From contig JAFSJK010000083.1 in the NCBI GenBank assembly GCA_017439305.1, positions 1-56,053 on the forward strand: DNA of 56,053 nucleotides, read 5' to 3'. Positions 37,493 to 45,227 of the stretch are shown in pieces. How positions within the stretch are numbered: the first letter of the stretch is position 1; every line of letters begins with the position of its first letter. The notes beneath the pieces are model-generated. The model was not told the DNA's origin. It saw only the letters and a list, made by a program, of their open reading frames with translations, and searched no databases. The DNA is from Bacteroidales bacterium (GTDB lineage Bacteria > Bacteroidota > Bacteroidia > Bacteroidales > UBA932). The translations under genes were made by a program, and so were the position numbers.

Positions 37493-38282
37493 AGTCGCCC
37501 ATATTTCCCTGACCGGCCCGCTTGAGGCGCTGGCACCCATCACCCTGGAGGAGATGGATGCCGTGCGGCTGATGAACCGGATCGACACGAAATACCTCAC
37601 CGACGAAGCTACGGTCGCGGAGGTTCTCCGCGATGCCGCCGCTGCCGGTTACCGGGCTCTTGTCGCAGACGGAGCACGGATCAGCCCGTACGACTCGGTC
37701 TATTTCGACACGGAGGGACTCCGGATGTTTTCCGACCACCACAACCGGCGGCTCCGCCGGCAGAAGGTCCGCACCCGCGCGTACGTCAATTCCGGCGACG
37801 CCTTCCTGGAGGTCAAGCGGAAGAACAACCGGGGGCGCACGAAAAAGAAACGTACCGGCATTCCGCTGCAGGAACTGCCCGATTTCCGGGCTGACGAGGC
37901 CGCCTGCCGCTATCTCGCGGACCACTCCGATTTCCGGGCCGAAGAACTCCAGCCCACGCTGGAGACCGTCTTTCAGCGGATTACCCTGGTCAATCCCGGA
38001 ATGACCGAACGGATCACCATCGACACCTGCCTGTCATTCAAGAACTTCCGGACCGGACTGGAAACCTCTCTCCGGGATGCCGTCATCATCGAGCTCAAAC
38101 AGGACGGGCATTCCGCCAGCCAGATGAAACGCATCCTTCTCAACCACCGGGTCAAGCCCGCGCGGATCAGCAAATACTGCATCGCCGTCACCCTGACCGA
38201 CCCTTCGGCCAAGTCGAACCGGTTCAAGGTGAAGGTGCGCCAGATCGAAAAGACCATCAACCATAAAATCACCGTAATATGA
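37485..38282 (+). CDS. VTC-domain protein (CYTH/TTM-like tunnel enzyme)
   Basis: 265 residues matching the VTC domain known from the yeast vacuolar polyphosphate polymerase Vtc4. Seen are RIDTKY (32-37), YDSVYFDT, the basic strand RRLRRQKVRTRAY, LEVKRKNNRGRTKKKRTG, the acidic IIELKQDG and ISKYCIAV. These alternating Lys/Arg and Glu residues line the triphosphate tunnel of the superfamily. In yeast the domain makes polyphosphate from ATP; activity of bacterial versions is mostly unproven. Overlaps DUF4956 by 4 nt. Confidence 0.88.
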   Translation: MPEVAHISLTGPLEALAPITLEEMDAVRLMNRIDTKYLTDEATVAEVLRDAAAAGYRALVADGARISPYDSVYFDTEGLRMFSDHHNRRLRRQKVRTRAYVNSGDAFLEVKRKNNRGRTKKKRTGIPLQELPDFRADEAACRYLADHSDFRAEELQPTLETVFQRITLVNPGMTERITIDTCLSFKNFRTGLETSLRDAVIIELKQDGHSASQMKRILLNHRVKPARISKYCIAVTLTDPSAKSNRFKVKVRQIEKTINHKITVI

Positions 38283-39046
38283 TTACGATGCAAGACCTCG
38301 GCGACTATACCCTCGCCGACGAAGAACTCTTCGACGTCCAATCCATCACGGATGCAATGATGACCACGGCCCAGAGCCTTACCGAGCTTGCCATCCGGTT
38401 CTTCCTGAACCTGGTCGTGTGCTGGATCATCGTGGGCCTGTTCTATTACCGGAAAAGCCGGCGCCGTGACTACTATTTCACCTTCATGGTGTTCTCCACG
38501 GCGATGCTGATGCTCCTGTACATCATGGGCAACGTGGAAGTAGGCGTAGGCCTGACCCTGGGCCTGTTCGCCATCTTCGGCGTTATCCGGTACCGTACCG
38601 AGACGGTACCCATCCGGGAGATGACCTACCTGTTCGTCATCATCGCCATCGCCGCGATGAACGGCCTGGCACCGCTGTACCGGGTGGTCGGCGCCTCTTC
38701 CGACACCCCGCATTATGCCCTGGACTGGGGCGCCACGCTGGTCACCGCGCTGTCGAACCTGCTGGTCGTGGGCCTGATCTGGGTGCTGGAGAGTGAAAAA
38801 CTGCTTCATCATACCTCCACCAAGCTCGTCCTCTACGACCGGATTGACCTTATCGTCCCGGAGCGCCGGGCGGAACTCATCGCAGACCTGGAGAAGCGGG
38901 TCGGCGTCAAGGTCGACAACCTCGAGGTGGGCCACGTGGACTTCCTCAAGGACGCCGCCTTCATCAAGATCTATTACACCCTGGACAAGGGACAGACCGG
39001 TTCCATCGACCAGATCACCCGCGCCAAAGACTTCCTGGAACAATGA
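38279..39046 (+). CDS. DUF4956 membrane protein
   Basis: 255 residues with about four membrane helices (38-58 LAIRFFLNLVVCWIIVGLFYY; around 68-100; 112-130 TYLFVIIAIAAMNGL; 150-170) and a soluble C-terminal domain of about 80 residues (LVLYDRIDLIVPERRAELIADLEKRVGVKVDNLEVG). RYRTETVPIREMTYLF is the conserved loop of DUF4956. The family is a regular partner of VTC-domain proteins; the function is unknown. ATGA overlaps on both sides show tight coupling. Confidence 0.88.
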   Translation: MITMQDLGDYTLADEELFDVQSITDAMMTTAQSLTELAIRFFLNLVVCWIIVGLFYYRKSRRRDYYFTFMVFSTAMLMLLYIMGNVEVGVGLTLGLFAIFGVIRYRTETVPIREMTYLFVIIAIAAMNGLAPLYRVVGASSDTPHYALDWGATLVTALSNLLVVGLIWVLESEKLLHHTSTKLVLYDRIDLIVPERRAELIADLEKRVGVKVDNLEVGHVDFLKDAAFIKIYYTLDKGQTGSIDQITRAKDFLEQ

Positions 39047-39891
39047 AAAAGATCCTTCTCCTCATCGCGCTGACAATCCCAGCTGGTGCTTTCGCACAGA
39101 CAAACCATGACGAGGGCCTTTCCTTCGGCGCCCGCGCCACGGTGGAGGCCGATGCGAAACTGGCCAGCGGCCTGCATCTGCTCGCCCACGAAGAGACCCG
39201 CCTGTACTGGAACGGGGATGATGTCCTGCGCTTTTATACCGGCATCGGCCTGGAATACAAGGTGCTGTCCTTCCTGAAGGTGGGTGCGGAATATGAACTG
39301 ATCAACCGGCAGAAATACGAAACCGACAGTAATGGCAAAACCTACAAGGAGTGGGGTGTACGTCACCGGGGAAACTTTTTCCTGACCGGCACTTTCGACG
39401 CCGGCGACTGGCGGTTCGGTCTCAAGGAAACCTTTCGGATGACCTACCGCCCGGACGAGGTGAACCTGTACCAGTCCCCGAAGACCGCCCTGGCCCTCAA
39501 GTCCAAGGTCTCGGTCAAATACCGCGGCTGGGGAAAGGTCGTCCCCTTTGCCGCCTTCGAGGTACGCAACACCCTCAACGACGCCTCATACTCAGGAACT
39601 TATAACGCTTCGGCGACCGAGAGTGCCAACCGCTACTCGAACGAACAGTTCCTCGGCTACCGGCACGCCTACATCAACCGCCTGCGCGGGCAGCTGGGCG
39701 TGACCGTCAAGTTCAGCAAGAACCATGAACTGGACTTCTATGTGCTGGGCGACCATTACAAGGACAAGAAGATCGACACCAACCGCGAAGGCTCCAACAG
39801 TTGGAAAGAGCACGGACTGGTGCTCAAGTCCATCGACTGGTACACCGGGAACATGATTTCCGGCGGCATCGGTTACAAGTGGTCGTTCTGA
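39043..39891 (+). CDS. DUF2490-type outer membrane beta-barrel protein
   Basis: 282 residues with a signal peptide (MKKILLLIALTIPAGAFAQ). The mature part alternates short beta strands (LASGLHLLAHEETRLYW, FLKVGAEYELINRQ, LRGQLGVTVKFSKNHELDFYVLGD) and ends with aromatic Phe (IGYKWSF), the signature of an outer membrane barrel. It resembles the DUF2490 family. It is the last gene of the operon, overlapping DUF4956 by 4 nt and followed by a terminator. Confidence 0.82.
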   Translation: MKKILLLIALTIPAGAFAQTNHDEGLSFGARATVEADAKLASGLHLLAHEETRLYWNGDDVLRFYTGIGLEYKVLSFLKVGAEYELINRQKYETDSNGKTYKEWGVRHRGNFFLTGTFDAGDWRFGLKETFRMTYRPDEVNLYQSPKTALALKSKVSVKYRGWGKVVPFAAFEVRNTLNDASYSGTYNASATESANRYSNEQFLGYRHAYINRLRGQLGVTVKFSKNHELDFYVLGDHYKDKKIDTNREGSNSWKEHGLVLKSIDWYTGNMISGGIGYKWSF

Positions 39892-39920
39892 CGCTGCTTA
39901 ACCTAAACCACCATTTTTCA

Positions 39921-39958
39921 AAAGGAAGAGGCCCGGAGTCGAACTCCGAGCCTCTTTT
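39921..39958. terminator. Bidirectional terminator
   Basis: GAGGC-C-CGGAGT and ACTCCG-A-GCCTC pair around a CGA loop (39928..39954), with A-rich sequence on the left and TTTT on the right. It can end both the DUF2490 operon (plus) and the small gene 39980..40261 (minus). Confidence 0.85.
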
Positions 39959-39979
39959 ATCGTTGGTTGGGGGTGATGC

Positions 39980-40261
39980 CTATTCCGACAGACCTTTCTT
40001 GACCGCCTCGCTGAGCTGGTCGTAAAGGGCGTCCGTCTTCTCGAGAAGCTGCTTGCGGATGTCGTTGTAGTAGGCCTTCTTGTTGCCTTCCGGCTGGCCC
40101 AGCTTGTCGCGGAGCTCGTTGTACAGGTCCACGGCACCGTCGATCAAGTTCGCGATTCCGTCCGCGTTCTTACCGGGATGGGTGGAGAGGAACAGGGCGC
40201 AGTCGTCCACAAATGCACCGATCACGTACTCGATGTCTTTCTTGATGTCTCTGAGATTCAT
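39980..40261 (-). CDS. Small conserved helical protein, unknown function
   Basis: A 93-residue, mainly helical, soluble protein starting MNLRDIKKDIEYVIGAFVDDC, with ANLIDGAVDLYNELRDKL and KQLLEKTDALYDQLSEAVKKGLSE. Comparable small proteins are common in Bacteroidales; I know of no role. It has its own consensus promoter and terminator, so it is a single-gene unit, and its frame is coherent with the GC-rich codon use of the region. Confidence 0.8.
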   Translation of the reverse strand: MNLRDIKKDIEYVIGAFVDDCALFLSTHPGKNADGIANLIDGAVDLYNELRDKLGQPEGNKKAYYNDIRKQLLEKTDALYDQLSEAVKKGLSE

Positions 40262-40290
40262 ATCTTTTCCGTTGGTTTGAATTGTCGATG

Positions 40291-40318
40291 CAAAGATAGC
40301 AATTTAATTTTAACTTTG
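40291..40318. promoter_or_regulatory. Divergent promoters 40261 gene / radical SAM gene
   Basis: CAAAGATA (40291..40298, minus-strand TATCTTTG) and TAACTTTG (40311..40318, plus strand) are 12 bp apart, the same spacing as at dacB/galE. The plus gene starts only 4 nt after its box. Confidence 0.65.
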
Positions 40319-40322
40319 CGCT

Positions 40323-41198
40323 ATGGATTTCAAAGGAAGGCGGTATCACGCGGCAAAGGAACCGGGGTTGAAGCTCGTGCTGGACGCGGGGTTTTCGTGC
40401 CCGGGCCGATGCACCTTCTGTGACAATGCCGCATTCCATCCTTCCTACAGCACTCCCGACAAAAGCATCTCTCAACAGCTTGACGAAGGGATTGCGTTCC
40501 ACACCGCACGGGGGCGGGCTGGAGGACAATATCTGGCTTATTTCCAGTCTTATTCCAATACATTCGCACCGCTTGCACGCCTGAAAGAGGTCTATGGGGA
40601 AGCCCTGGCGCATCCGGCCGTGTCCGGTATCGTCATCGGCACCCGGCCGGACTGCGTGGACACGGAGAAACTGGACTACATTGCCTCACTCGGCTGCGCG
40701 CGGATAGAGTATGGTATCGAGTCGTGCCGGGACGAAACCTTGAAACGGGTGCGGCGGGGGCACGATTCCACCTGCTCGGAATGGGCGGTACGGGAGACGG
40801 CGGCACGGGGAATCCCCGTGTGCGGGCATTTCATCCTGGGACTGCCGGGCGAAACGCAGGAGACGTTATTGGAGGACGTCGCCCGGATCAACGCTCTTCC
40901 CCTCGACATTATCAAGTTCCATCAATTGCAGCTGTTGAAAGGAACGCCGATGGAGACCGAATACGCTAGCCGGCCGGAAGACTTTGTCCGATGGACGCTT
41001 CCTGAATATATGGACCTGCTGGCAGATTTGCTGGAACGCCTTCGGCCGACCCTTGCCGTCGGCCGCCTGGCAGCCAGCGTTCCTCCCCGCTTTCTCGCCG
41101 TTCCCGGCTGGGGAGTCAAAGCCTCGGAATTCTCTCGTTTGTTGGACCAGCGCCTCGTTGAACGGGACACCTGGCAAGGAAAGCTGTACTCCCGCTAA
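40323..41198 (+). CDS. TIGR01212-type radical SAM protein (YhcC-like)
   Basis: 291 residues with the cluster motif FSCPGRCTFCDN (Cx3Cx2C), then GTRPDCVDTEKLDYI, RIEYGIESCRDETLKRVRRGHD, VCGHFILGLPGET and IIKFHQLQLLKGTPM. These fit the YhcC/TIGR01212 group of radical SAM proteins, whose reaction is not established. The start codon follows the -7 box by 4 nt. Its last 4 nt overlap the end of the convergent deformylase gene. Confidence 0.9.
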   Translation: MDFKGRRYHAAKEPGLKLVLDAGFSCPGRCTFCDNAAFHPSYSTPDKSISQQLDEGIAFHTARGRAGGQYLAYFQSYSNTFAPLARLKEVYGEALAHPAVSGIVIGTRPDCVDTEKLDYIASLGCARIEYGIESCRDETLKRVRRGHDSTCSEWAVRETAARGIPVCGHFILGLPGETQETLLEDVARINALPLDIIKFHQLQLLKGTPMETEYASRPEDFVRWTLPEYMDLLADLLERLRPTLAVGRLAASVPPRFLAVPGWGVKASEFSRLLDQRLVERDTWQGKLYSR

Positions 41199-41872
41199 GG
41201 GAGGGGCCACCATTCGGGGCGGGTATAGTCATACGCCCGCCTTTCTGCTTCCCAGGAGGGGGAAACATATACCGTGTCGGCCCGGTCGATATAGAGGATG
41301 CCGTCCAGGTGATCACACTCGTGCTGGAAGATGACGGCGGTGTATCCGGTAACGGTATCACGCTTGGGTTCAAGCGTTTGCGGCTGGACATAAGACACGA
41401 TGGCCGATGTATAACGAGGGACGAGACCGCGCATCGGCGGGACGGACAGGCAGCCTTCAGGCCCCTTGCCGATTTCCCCGAAAAGACTGTCGACGTGGAT
41501 GTTCAGGTAGCACTCGAAAGGACCGCCTTCCTTGTCAAAGCGCTGCAGGCAGACCACACGCTTGCCGATGCCTACCTGCGGGGCGGCGATGCCCACACCG
41601 TCGTGTTGCGGTGAACGCACGGTGGCCAGCATCTTGGCCATCAAGGTCTTGAGTTCCTTGGACTTGAGTTCGGCCGGCGTCAGGTCCACGCAGGGGGTGC
41701 GGAGGACGGCGCTGTCGTCCGGCATCACGGTCACGTACATCACGGAATCGGACTGGCGGATGATCAGGCGCTCCGCCTTGGTGAAAGCTTTCGGGCGGTT
41801 GAAGGCCAGGAACACCGCAATCAGGATCAGGACCGGGAACAGGACCCGGTTCACCTTTTTCATCGTCATCAT
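41195..41872 (-). CDS. Exported peptide deformylase-like protein
   Basis: 225 residues. The C-terminal 150 have all three deformylase motifs: GVGIAAPQVGIG, EGCLSVPPM and the metal site FQHECDHLDG. Unlike cytosolic Def, it begins with a membrane anchor or signal (about residues 8-24, VLFPVLILIAVFLAFN) and about 50 extra residues (FTKAERLIIRQSDSVMYV). The active domain would lie outside the cytoplasm, where formyl-methionine substrates are not expected on nascent chains. Related forms occur in Bacteroidales. Its ATG overlaps the radA stop (ATGA). Confidence 0.87.
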   Translation of the reverse strand: MMTMKKVNRVLFPVLILIAVFLAFNRPKAFTKAERLIIRQSDSVMYVTVMPDDSAVLRTPCVDLTPAELKSKELKTLMAKMLATVRSPQHDGVGIAAPQVGIGKRVVCLQRFDKEGGPFECYLNIHVDSLFGEIGKGPEGCLSVPPMRGLVPRYTSAIVSYVQPQTLEPKRDTVTGYTAVIFQHECDHLDGILYIDRADTVYVSPSWEAERRAYDYTRPEWWPLP

Positions 41873-43239
41873 CGGAACAGGGATTTTACAAGGGCGGGGA
41901 TGTCGGACACCTTCACGACTTCAATGCCCTCGGGCTTGCGGTCGAAGCGGGTGTAAGACGAAACGAAAATACGGCGGAAACCGAGGCGGGCCGCCTCCAC
42001 GGCACGCCGTTCGGCCTGGGAGACGGGACGGATCTCACCGCTCAGGCCCACTTCCCCGGCAAAACAGACATCGGCCGGAATCGCATAGTCGAAATTGGAG
42101 GACAGCACCGCCACGACGACGGCGAGGTCACAGGCCGGATCCGTGATCCGGAGCCCACCGGCCATGTTCAGGAATACGTCCTTCTGGCTGAGCTTGAACC
42201 CCGCACGGCGCTCCAAAACCGCCAGAAGCATATTGAGACGACGGACGTCAAACCCCGTCGCACTGCGCTGGGCCGTTCCATAGACGGCCGACGAAACCAG
42301 CGCCTGCACCTCGAACATGAACGGACGGAGGCCGTCGAGCATCGCGCTTACGGCCGTGCCGCTGAGGCCGGCTTCGTGCTGGGGGATCAGGAGTTCGGAA
42401 GGATTGTCCACCTGGCGGAGTCCGGTGCCGGTCATTTCGAACACAGCCAGTTCCGAGGTGGAGCCGAAGCGGTTCTTGATGCTGCGGAGGACACGGTAGG
42501 CGCCCCGGTTCTCGCCCTCGAACTGGAGGACGACATCGACAATGTGCTCCAGCACCTTCGGGCCGGCGATGGTCCCTTCCTTGGTGATATGGCCGATGAG
42601 GATGACCGGGATACCGCTCCCCTTGGCAAAGCGGAGCAGCGAGGCGGCGACTTCCTTGACTTGGGAAACGGAGCCGGCGGTGGACTCGACATTCTGGCAA
42701 TACATCGTCTGGACAGAGTCCACGATGACGAGGTCCGGCGCGGTCCCCTCGGCCTCGGCGAGGATGTTCTCCATCAGCGTCTCGCTGTAAATCAAGCAGT
42801 TGGAGGAATCTCCGCCCAGTCGGTCCGCCCGCATCTTGACCTGCTTGACACTTTCTTCGCCTGTGACATACAGGACCTTGAGGGAGGGACAGTTCAAGGG
42901 TATCTGTAACGAAAGGGTGGACTTGCCGATGCCGGGTTCACCGCCCATCAGTACCAGGGAACCCTTGACGATACCGCCGCCCAGGAGGCGGTCCACCTCG
43001 GCATTTCCGAGGGATACGCGGTCCTCCGTCGTCGTGGAAACTTCTTTCAGGGGCATCGGCTTCCGTCCGGCGCCGGGGACGGACACCGAGAGCGGGCGCT
43101 TCCCTGTCACCACTTCCTTCTCCACCATCGTGTTCCATTCCCCGCAGGCAGGGCACTTGCCCATCCACTTGGAGTACTCGTTGCCGCAGTTCGAACAGAA
43201 CCACACGGTCTTCGCTTTAACGGATCCTTTCACGGCCAT
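41869..43239 (-). CDS. radA: DNA repair/recombination protein RadA
   Basis: 456 residues: N-terminal C4 zinc finger (CSNCGNEYSKWMGKCPACGEW), RecA-like ATPase with Walker A MGGEPGIGKSTLSLQ, the RadA signature IKNRFGSTSELAVFEM, and a Lon-protease-like C-terminal domain (VFLNMAGGLRITDPACDLAVVVAVLSS). It helps branch migration in recombination. It is translationally coupled to the deformylase-like gene. Confidence 0.96.
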   Translation of the reverse strand: MAVKGSVKAKTVWFCSNCGNEYSKWMGKCPACGEWNTMVEKEVVTGKRPLSVSVPGAGRKPMPLKEVSTTTEDRVSLGNAEVDRLLGGGIVKGSLVLMGGEPGIGKSTLSLQIPLNCPSLKVLYVTGEESVKQVKMRADRLGGDSSNCLIYSETLMENILAEAEGTAPDLVIVDSVQTMYCQNVESTAGSVSQVKEVAASLLRFAKGSGIPVILIGHITKEGTIAGPKVLEHIVDVVLQFEGENRGAYRVLRSIKNRFGSTSELAVFEMTGTGLRQVDNPSELLIPQHEAGLSGTAVSAMLDGLRPFMFEVQALVSSAVYGTAQRSATGFDVRRLNMLLAVLERRAGFKLSQKDVFLNMAGGLRITDPACDLAVVVAVLSSNFDYAIPADVCFAGEVGLSGEIRPVSQAERRAVEAARLGFRRIFVSSYTRFDRKPEGIEVVKVSDIPALVKSLFR

Positions 43240-43260
43240 CTTCCAGTCCTTTTGTCAACG

Positions 43261-43268
43261 CGAAGATA
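43261..43268 (-). promoter_or_regulatory. Candidate -7 box of radA
   Basis: TATCTTCG on the minus strand, one mismatch from TAnnTTTG, 21 nt before the radA ATG and directly behind the terminator of the upstream gene. Confidence 0.45.
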
Positions 43269-43269
43269 C

Positions 43270-43306
43270 AAAAAAAAGATATTGTTCCAACGGAGGGACA
43301 ATATCT
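43270..43306 (-). terminator. Terminator of the small lipoprotein gene
   Basis: On the minus strand AGATATTGT pairs with ACAATATCT (43298..43306 with 43277..43285), extended by three further pairs, and is followed by about eight T residues. Confidence 0.85.
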
Positions 43307-43332
43307 CATCGCAATGATTGCTGGAGTAACTC

Positions 43333-43536
43333 TTACTCAGCGACAGTCTCGACAACTTCCTCAGCGGCGGCGGCGACGGTGTCAGCAGCAGCGGCGACGG
43401 TGGAATCGACAGCCTCGACAGCAGCCTCGACGGCGGCCTCAGCCTCGGATTCGGCCTTCTTGGAATTGTTGTTACCGCAAGCGACGGCAGCGACCATCAG
43501 AGCGATGACAGCGGCGGACATAAATACCTTTTTCAT
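43333..43536 (-). CDS. Small Ala/Glu-rich lipoprotein
   Basis: A 67-residue lipoprotein from the ATG at 43536 (another ATG two codons upstream at 43542 is possible). The signal ends in lipobox VAAVAC (Cys20); the rest is a low-complexity run of Ala, Glu and Val (EAAVEAAVEAVDSTVAAAADTVAAAAEEVVE), likely one helix. It has a full promoter (TTG, 20 nt, TACATTTG) and a strong terminator, so it should be a well-expressed single gene. Function unknown; perhaps an abundant envelope lipoprotein. Confidence 0.8.
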   Translation of the reverse strand: MKKVFMSAAVIALMVAAVACGNNNSKKAESEAEAAVEAAVEAVDSTVAAAADTVAAAAEEVVETVAE

Positions 43537-43580
43537 AGCCATTTGTATTATAACTAGTTAAACAAAACACTTTCCGGCCG

Positions 43581-43611
43581 CAAATGTACGTCGGATTTCT
43601 GACACTTCCAA
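43581..43611 (-). promoter_or_regulatory. Promoter of the small lipoprotein gene
   Basis: On the minus strand TTG (43611..43609), a gap of 20 nt, then TACATTTG (43588..43581), a full consensus promoter about 40 nt before the start codon. Confidence 0.75.
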
Positions 43612-43642
43612 ACTTTTTTCAAAAAATTTATAATCCCGAATG

Positions 43643-44155
43643 TCAAGGAAGCATTTCAGTCTGATGCCGATTCAGCTCAAAGACCTCCATGTCGTGCACT
43701 TTTCCACTATCAATATGAAAGCGCAGAGCGGTCCTCACGGTATGCCACCCCTGGTTCCCACAGGCTCCGGGATTGATATACAGCAGATTTTCCTTGCTAT
43801 CATTCATTACCTTGAGAATGTGGGAATGCCCGCACACGAACACGTCGGGACGGTATTGCCGGATCAGGTTCGCCGCCTCGGGATAATAATGGCCCGGGGA
43901 TCCGCCGATGTGCGTCATCAGGATCCAGAGCCCCTCGCACTGCCAGAACCGGTAAGCCGGATAATCGTAGATGAGCCGCCGGTCATCGCAGTTGCCGATC
44001 ACGCCCTTGAGCGGCTTGAACGCGGCAATCTCCGCCGCCGTCCGGAATCCCCCGCCGAAATCGCCGGCATGCCAGATCTCGTCCACCGGCGCGAGAAACT
44101 CCTTGAACGCATCGTCGAATGTCCCGTGCGAATCTGATATGAGTCCGATATACAT
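43643..44155 (-). CDS. YfcE/MJ0936-type metallophosphoesterase
   Basis: The ATG at 44155 gives 170 residues with the metal-binding motifs of the small phosphoesterase family: ISDSHGTFDD, IWHAGDFGG, GNCDDRR, MTHIGG, VCGHSHI and NPGACG. Members hydrolyse phosphodiesters in vitro; the physiological substrate is unknown. The -7 box TATCTTTG (44170..44163) is 7 nt before the ATG. An in-frame extension to 44368 runs into the repeat array and is rejected. Confidence 0.9.
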   Translation of the reverse strand: MYIGLISDSHGTFDDAFKEFLAPVDEIWHAGDFGGGFRTAAEIAAFKPLKGVIGNCDDRRLIYDYPAYRFWQCEGLWILMTHIGGSPGHYYPEAANLIRQYRPDVFVCGHSHILKVMNDSKENLLYINPGACGNQGWHTVRTALRFHIDSGKVHDMEVFELNRHQTEMLP

Positions 44156-44162
44156 AGTCTTG

Positions 44163-44170
44163 CAAAGATA
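44163..44170 (-). promoter_or_regulatory. -7 box of the phosphoesterase gene
   Basis: TATCTTTG on the minus strand, 7 nt before the ATG. An almost perfect 12-bp hairpin (CTTGAGGTCGCA...TGCGACTTCAAG, 44187..44213) lies 16 nt upstream of it and could be an operator or repeat. Confidence 0.6.
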
Positions 44171-44263
44171 GCGATTATTGGCCAAACTTGAGGTCGCAAA
44201 ATGCGACTTCAAGCGGGGGAGAACCGCAGCGGCTTCCGCCCGGAGGCGCCGGTAGGCCATCTT

Positions 44264-44456
44264 GGCGCAGGTCTCTACGCTTTTTGGCGCAGGTCCCCTC
44301 TCTTTTTGGCGCAGGTGTATTTTTTGCCGAGGGACCTGCGCCGCAAAATGGCGGCCGGCACTCTCCAATGGCGCAGGTCCTCACCCTTTTTTCACACCTG
44401 CGCCAAAAAGCGGTCTCACCTGCGCCAAGAAGGCAAGAAGGCAGCACACCTGCACC
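44264..44456. repeat. GGCGCAGGT array R1
   Basis: Half-site GGCGCAGGT occurs forward at 44264, 44286, 44308 and 44370, and inverted (ACCTGCGCC) at 44334, 44396 and 44418, with a variant at 44448. Forward-to-inverted gaps are 17 nt (twice), same-direction gaps 13 nt (44264/44286/44308 and 44396/44418), and the two units are 27 nt apart. Many half-sites have a T or A run outside. The array fills the gap between the divergent phosphoesterase and rsmE genes (44156..44486); no gene is seen in it. Confidence 0.9.
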
Positions 44457-44474
44457 ACATTCATGAAAAATTCC

Positions 44475-44482
44475 GATATTTG
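44475..44482 (+). promoter_or_regulatory. Candidate -7 box of rsmE
   Basis: GATATTTG, one mismatch from TAnnTTTG, followed 4 nt later by the rsmE ATG at 44487. Confidence 0.4.
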
Positions 44483-44486
44483 TCGT

Positions 44487-45227
44487 ATGGATGTGTATTT
44501 TGCATATGAGACCGACGGCCGCTTCTGCCGGCTGGACGCCGAAGAGTCGGGACACTGCTGCCGGGTGCTCCGGCATCGCAGCGGCGACGAAATCAACGTC
44601 ATCGACGGACTCGGGACGATGTACCGCTGCCGGCTGACGGACGACAACCCGAAAGGGGCGGAGGCCGAAGTACTGGAAACCTTTCCCGGCTGGGGTGGCC
44701 ATCCCTACCGGCTGACCGTCGCCTGCTGCCCGACCAAGAACAACGACCGCTTCGAATGGTTCGTGGAAAAGGCCACCGAAATAGGTGTGGACCGGATCGT
44801 CCCCACCATCGGGGAGCGCTCGGAAAGGAAAGTGTACAAGACCGACCGCGCCGTCCGTATCGCCCTGTCCGCCACCAAACAGTCCCTGAAGGCCCGCATC
44901 CCCGAAATTGCGGACCCCATCTCCGTCAAGGATTTCATTCAGATTTCTCCACTCGCTTCGCTCGGTCGAAATGACATGAAGGAATCCCTCAAACTGATCG
45001 CCTACTGCTTCGAAGGCGACACTAAGCGGATTTCCATACAGGAAGCGCTGAATGATTATGAGGGTGATGACATCACCGTCCTCATCGGCCCCGAAGGCGA
45101 CTTCTCACCGGAGGAAGCCCGCCTCGCCCTCGAGCACGGCTACATCCCCGTGCATCTGGGCACCTCGCGCCTCCGCACGGAAACCGCCGCCGTCCTCGCC
45201 GCCACGGCCGTGTACCTCACATTCTGA
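44487..45227 (+). CDS. rsmE: 16S rRNA (uracil1498-N3)-methyltransferase
   Basis: SPOUT-class methyltransferase modifying U1498 of 16S rRNA. The ATG at 44487 gives 246 residues beginning MDVYFAYETDGRF, the usual start; an in-frame ATG at 44463 would precede the promoter box. Motifs are CPTKNNDRFEWFVEKATEIGVD, RIVPTIGERSERK, VLIGPEGDFSPEEARLA and LGTSRLRTETAAVLA (SAM knot). Compared with the family, about 14 residues (ISPLASLGRNDMK, near residue 155) appear inserted, encoded by a repeat-like stretch at 44939..44980. Confidence 0.93.
   Translation: MDVYFAYETDGRFCRLDAEESGHCCRVLRHRSGDEINVIDGLGTMYRCRLTDDNPKGAEAEVLETFPGWGGHPYRLTVACCPTKNNDRFEWFVEKATEIGVDRIVPTIGERSERKVYKTDRAVRIALSATKQSLKARIPEIADPISVKDFIQISPLASLGRNDMKESLKLIAYCFEGDTKRISIQEALNDYEGDDITVLIGPEGDFSPEEARLALEHGYIPVHLGTSRLRTETAAVLAATAVYLTF
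44939..44980 (+). repeat. REP-like sequence inside rsmE
   Basis: The stretch around TTTCTCCACTCGCTTCGCTC and GGTCGAAATGACA resembles a short repeat that I recall being scattered in intergenic DNA of Bacteroidota and other bacteria. Here it is in frame and adds about 14 residues to RsmE. No second copy lies in this window. Confidence 0.5.

Noticed and set aside
44156-44368. N-terminal extension of the phosphoesterase into the array
   Set aside because: It consists of repeat half-sites, crosses the promoter, and the family starts at MYIGLISDSHG.
44264-44456. CRISPR array
   Set aside because: The repeat is only 9 bp, occurs in both orientations, spacers are 13 or 17 nt, and no cas gene is present.
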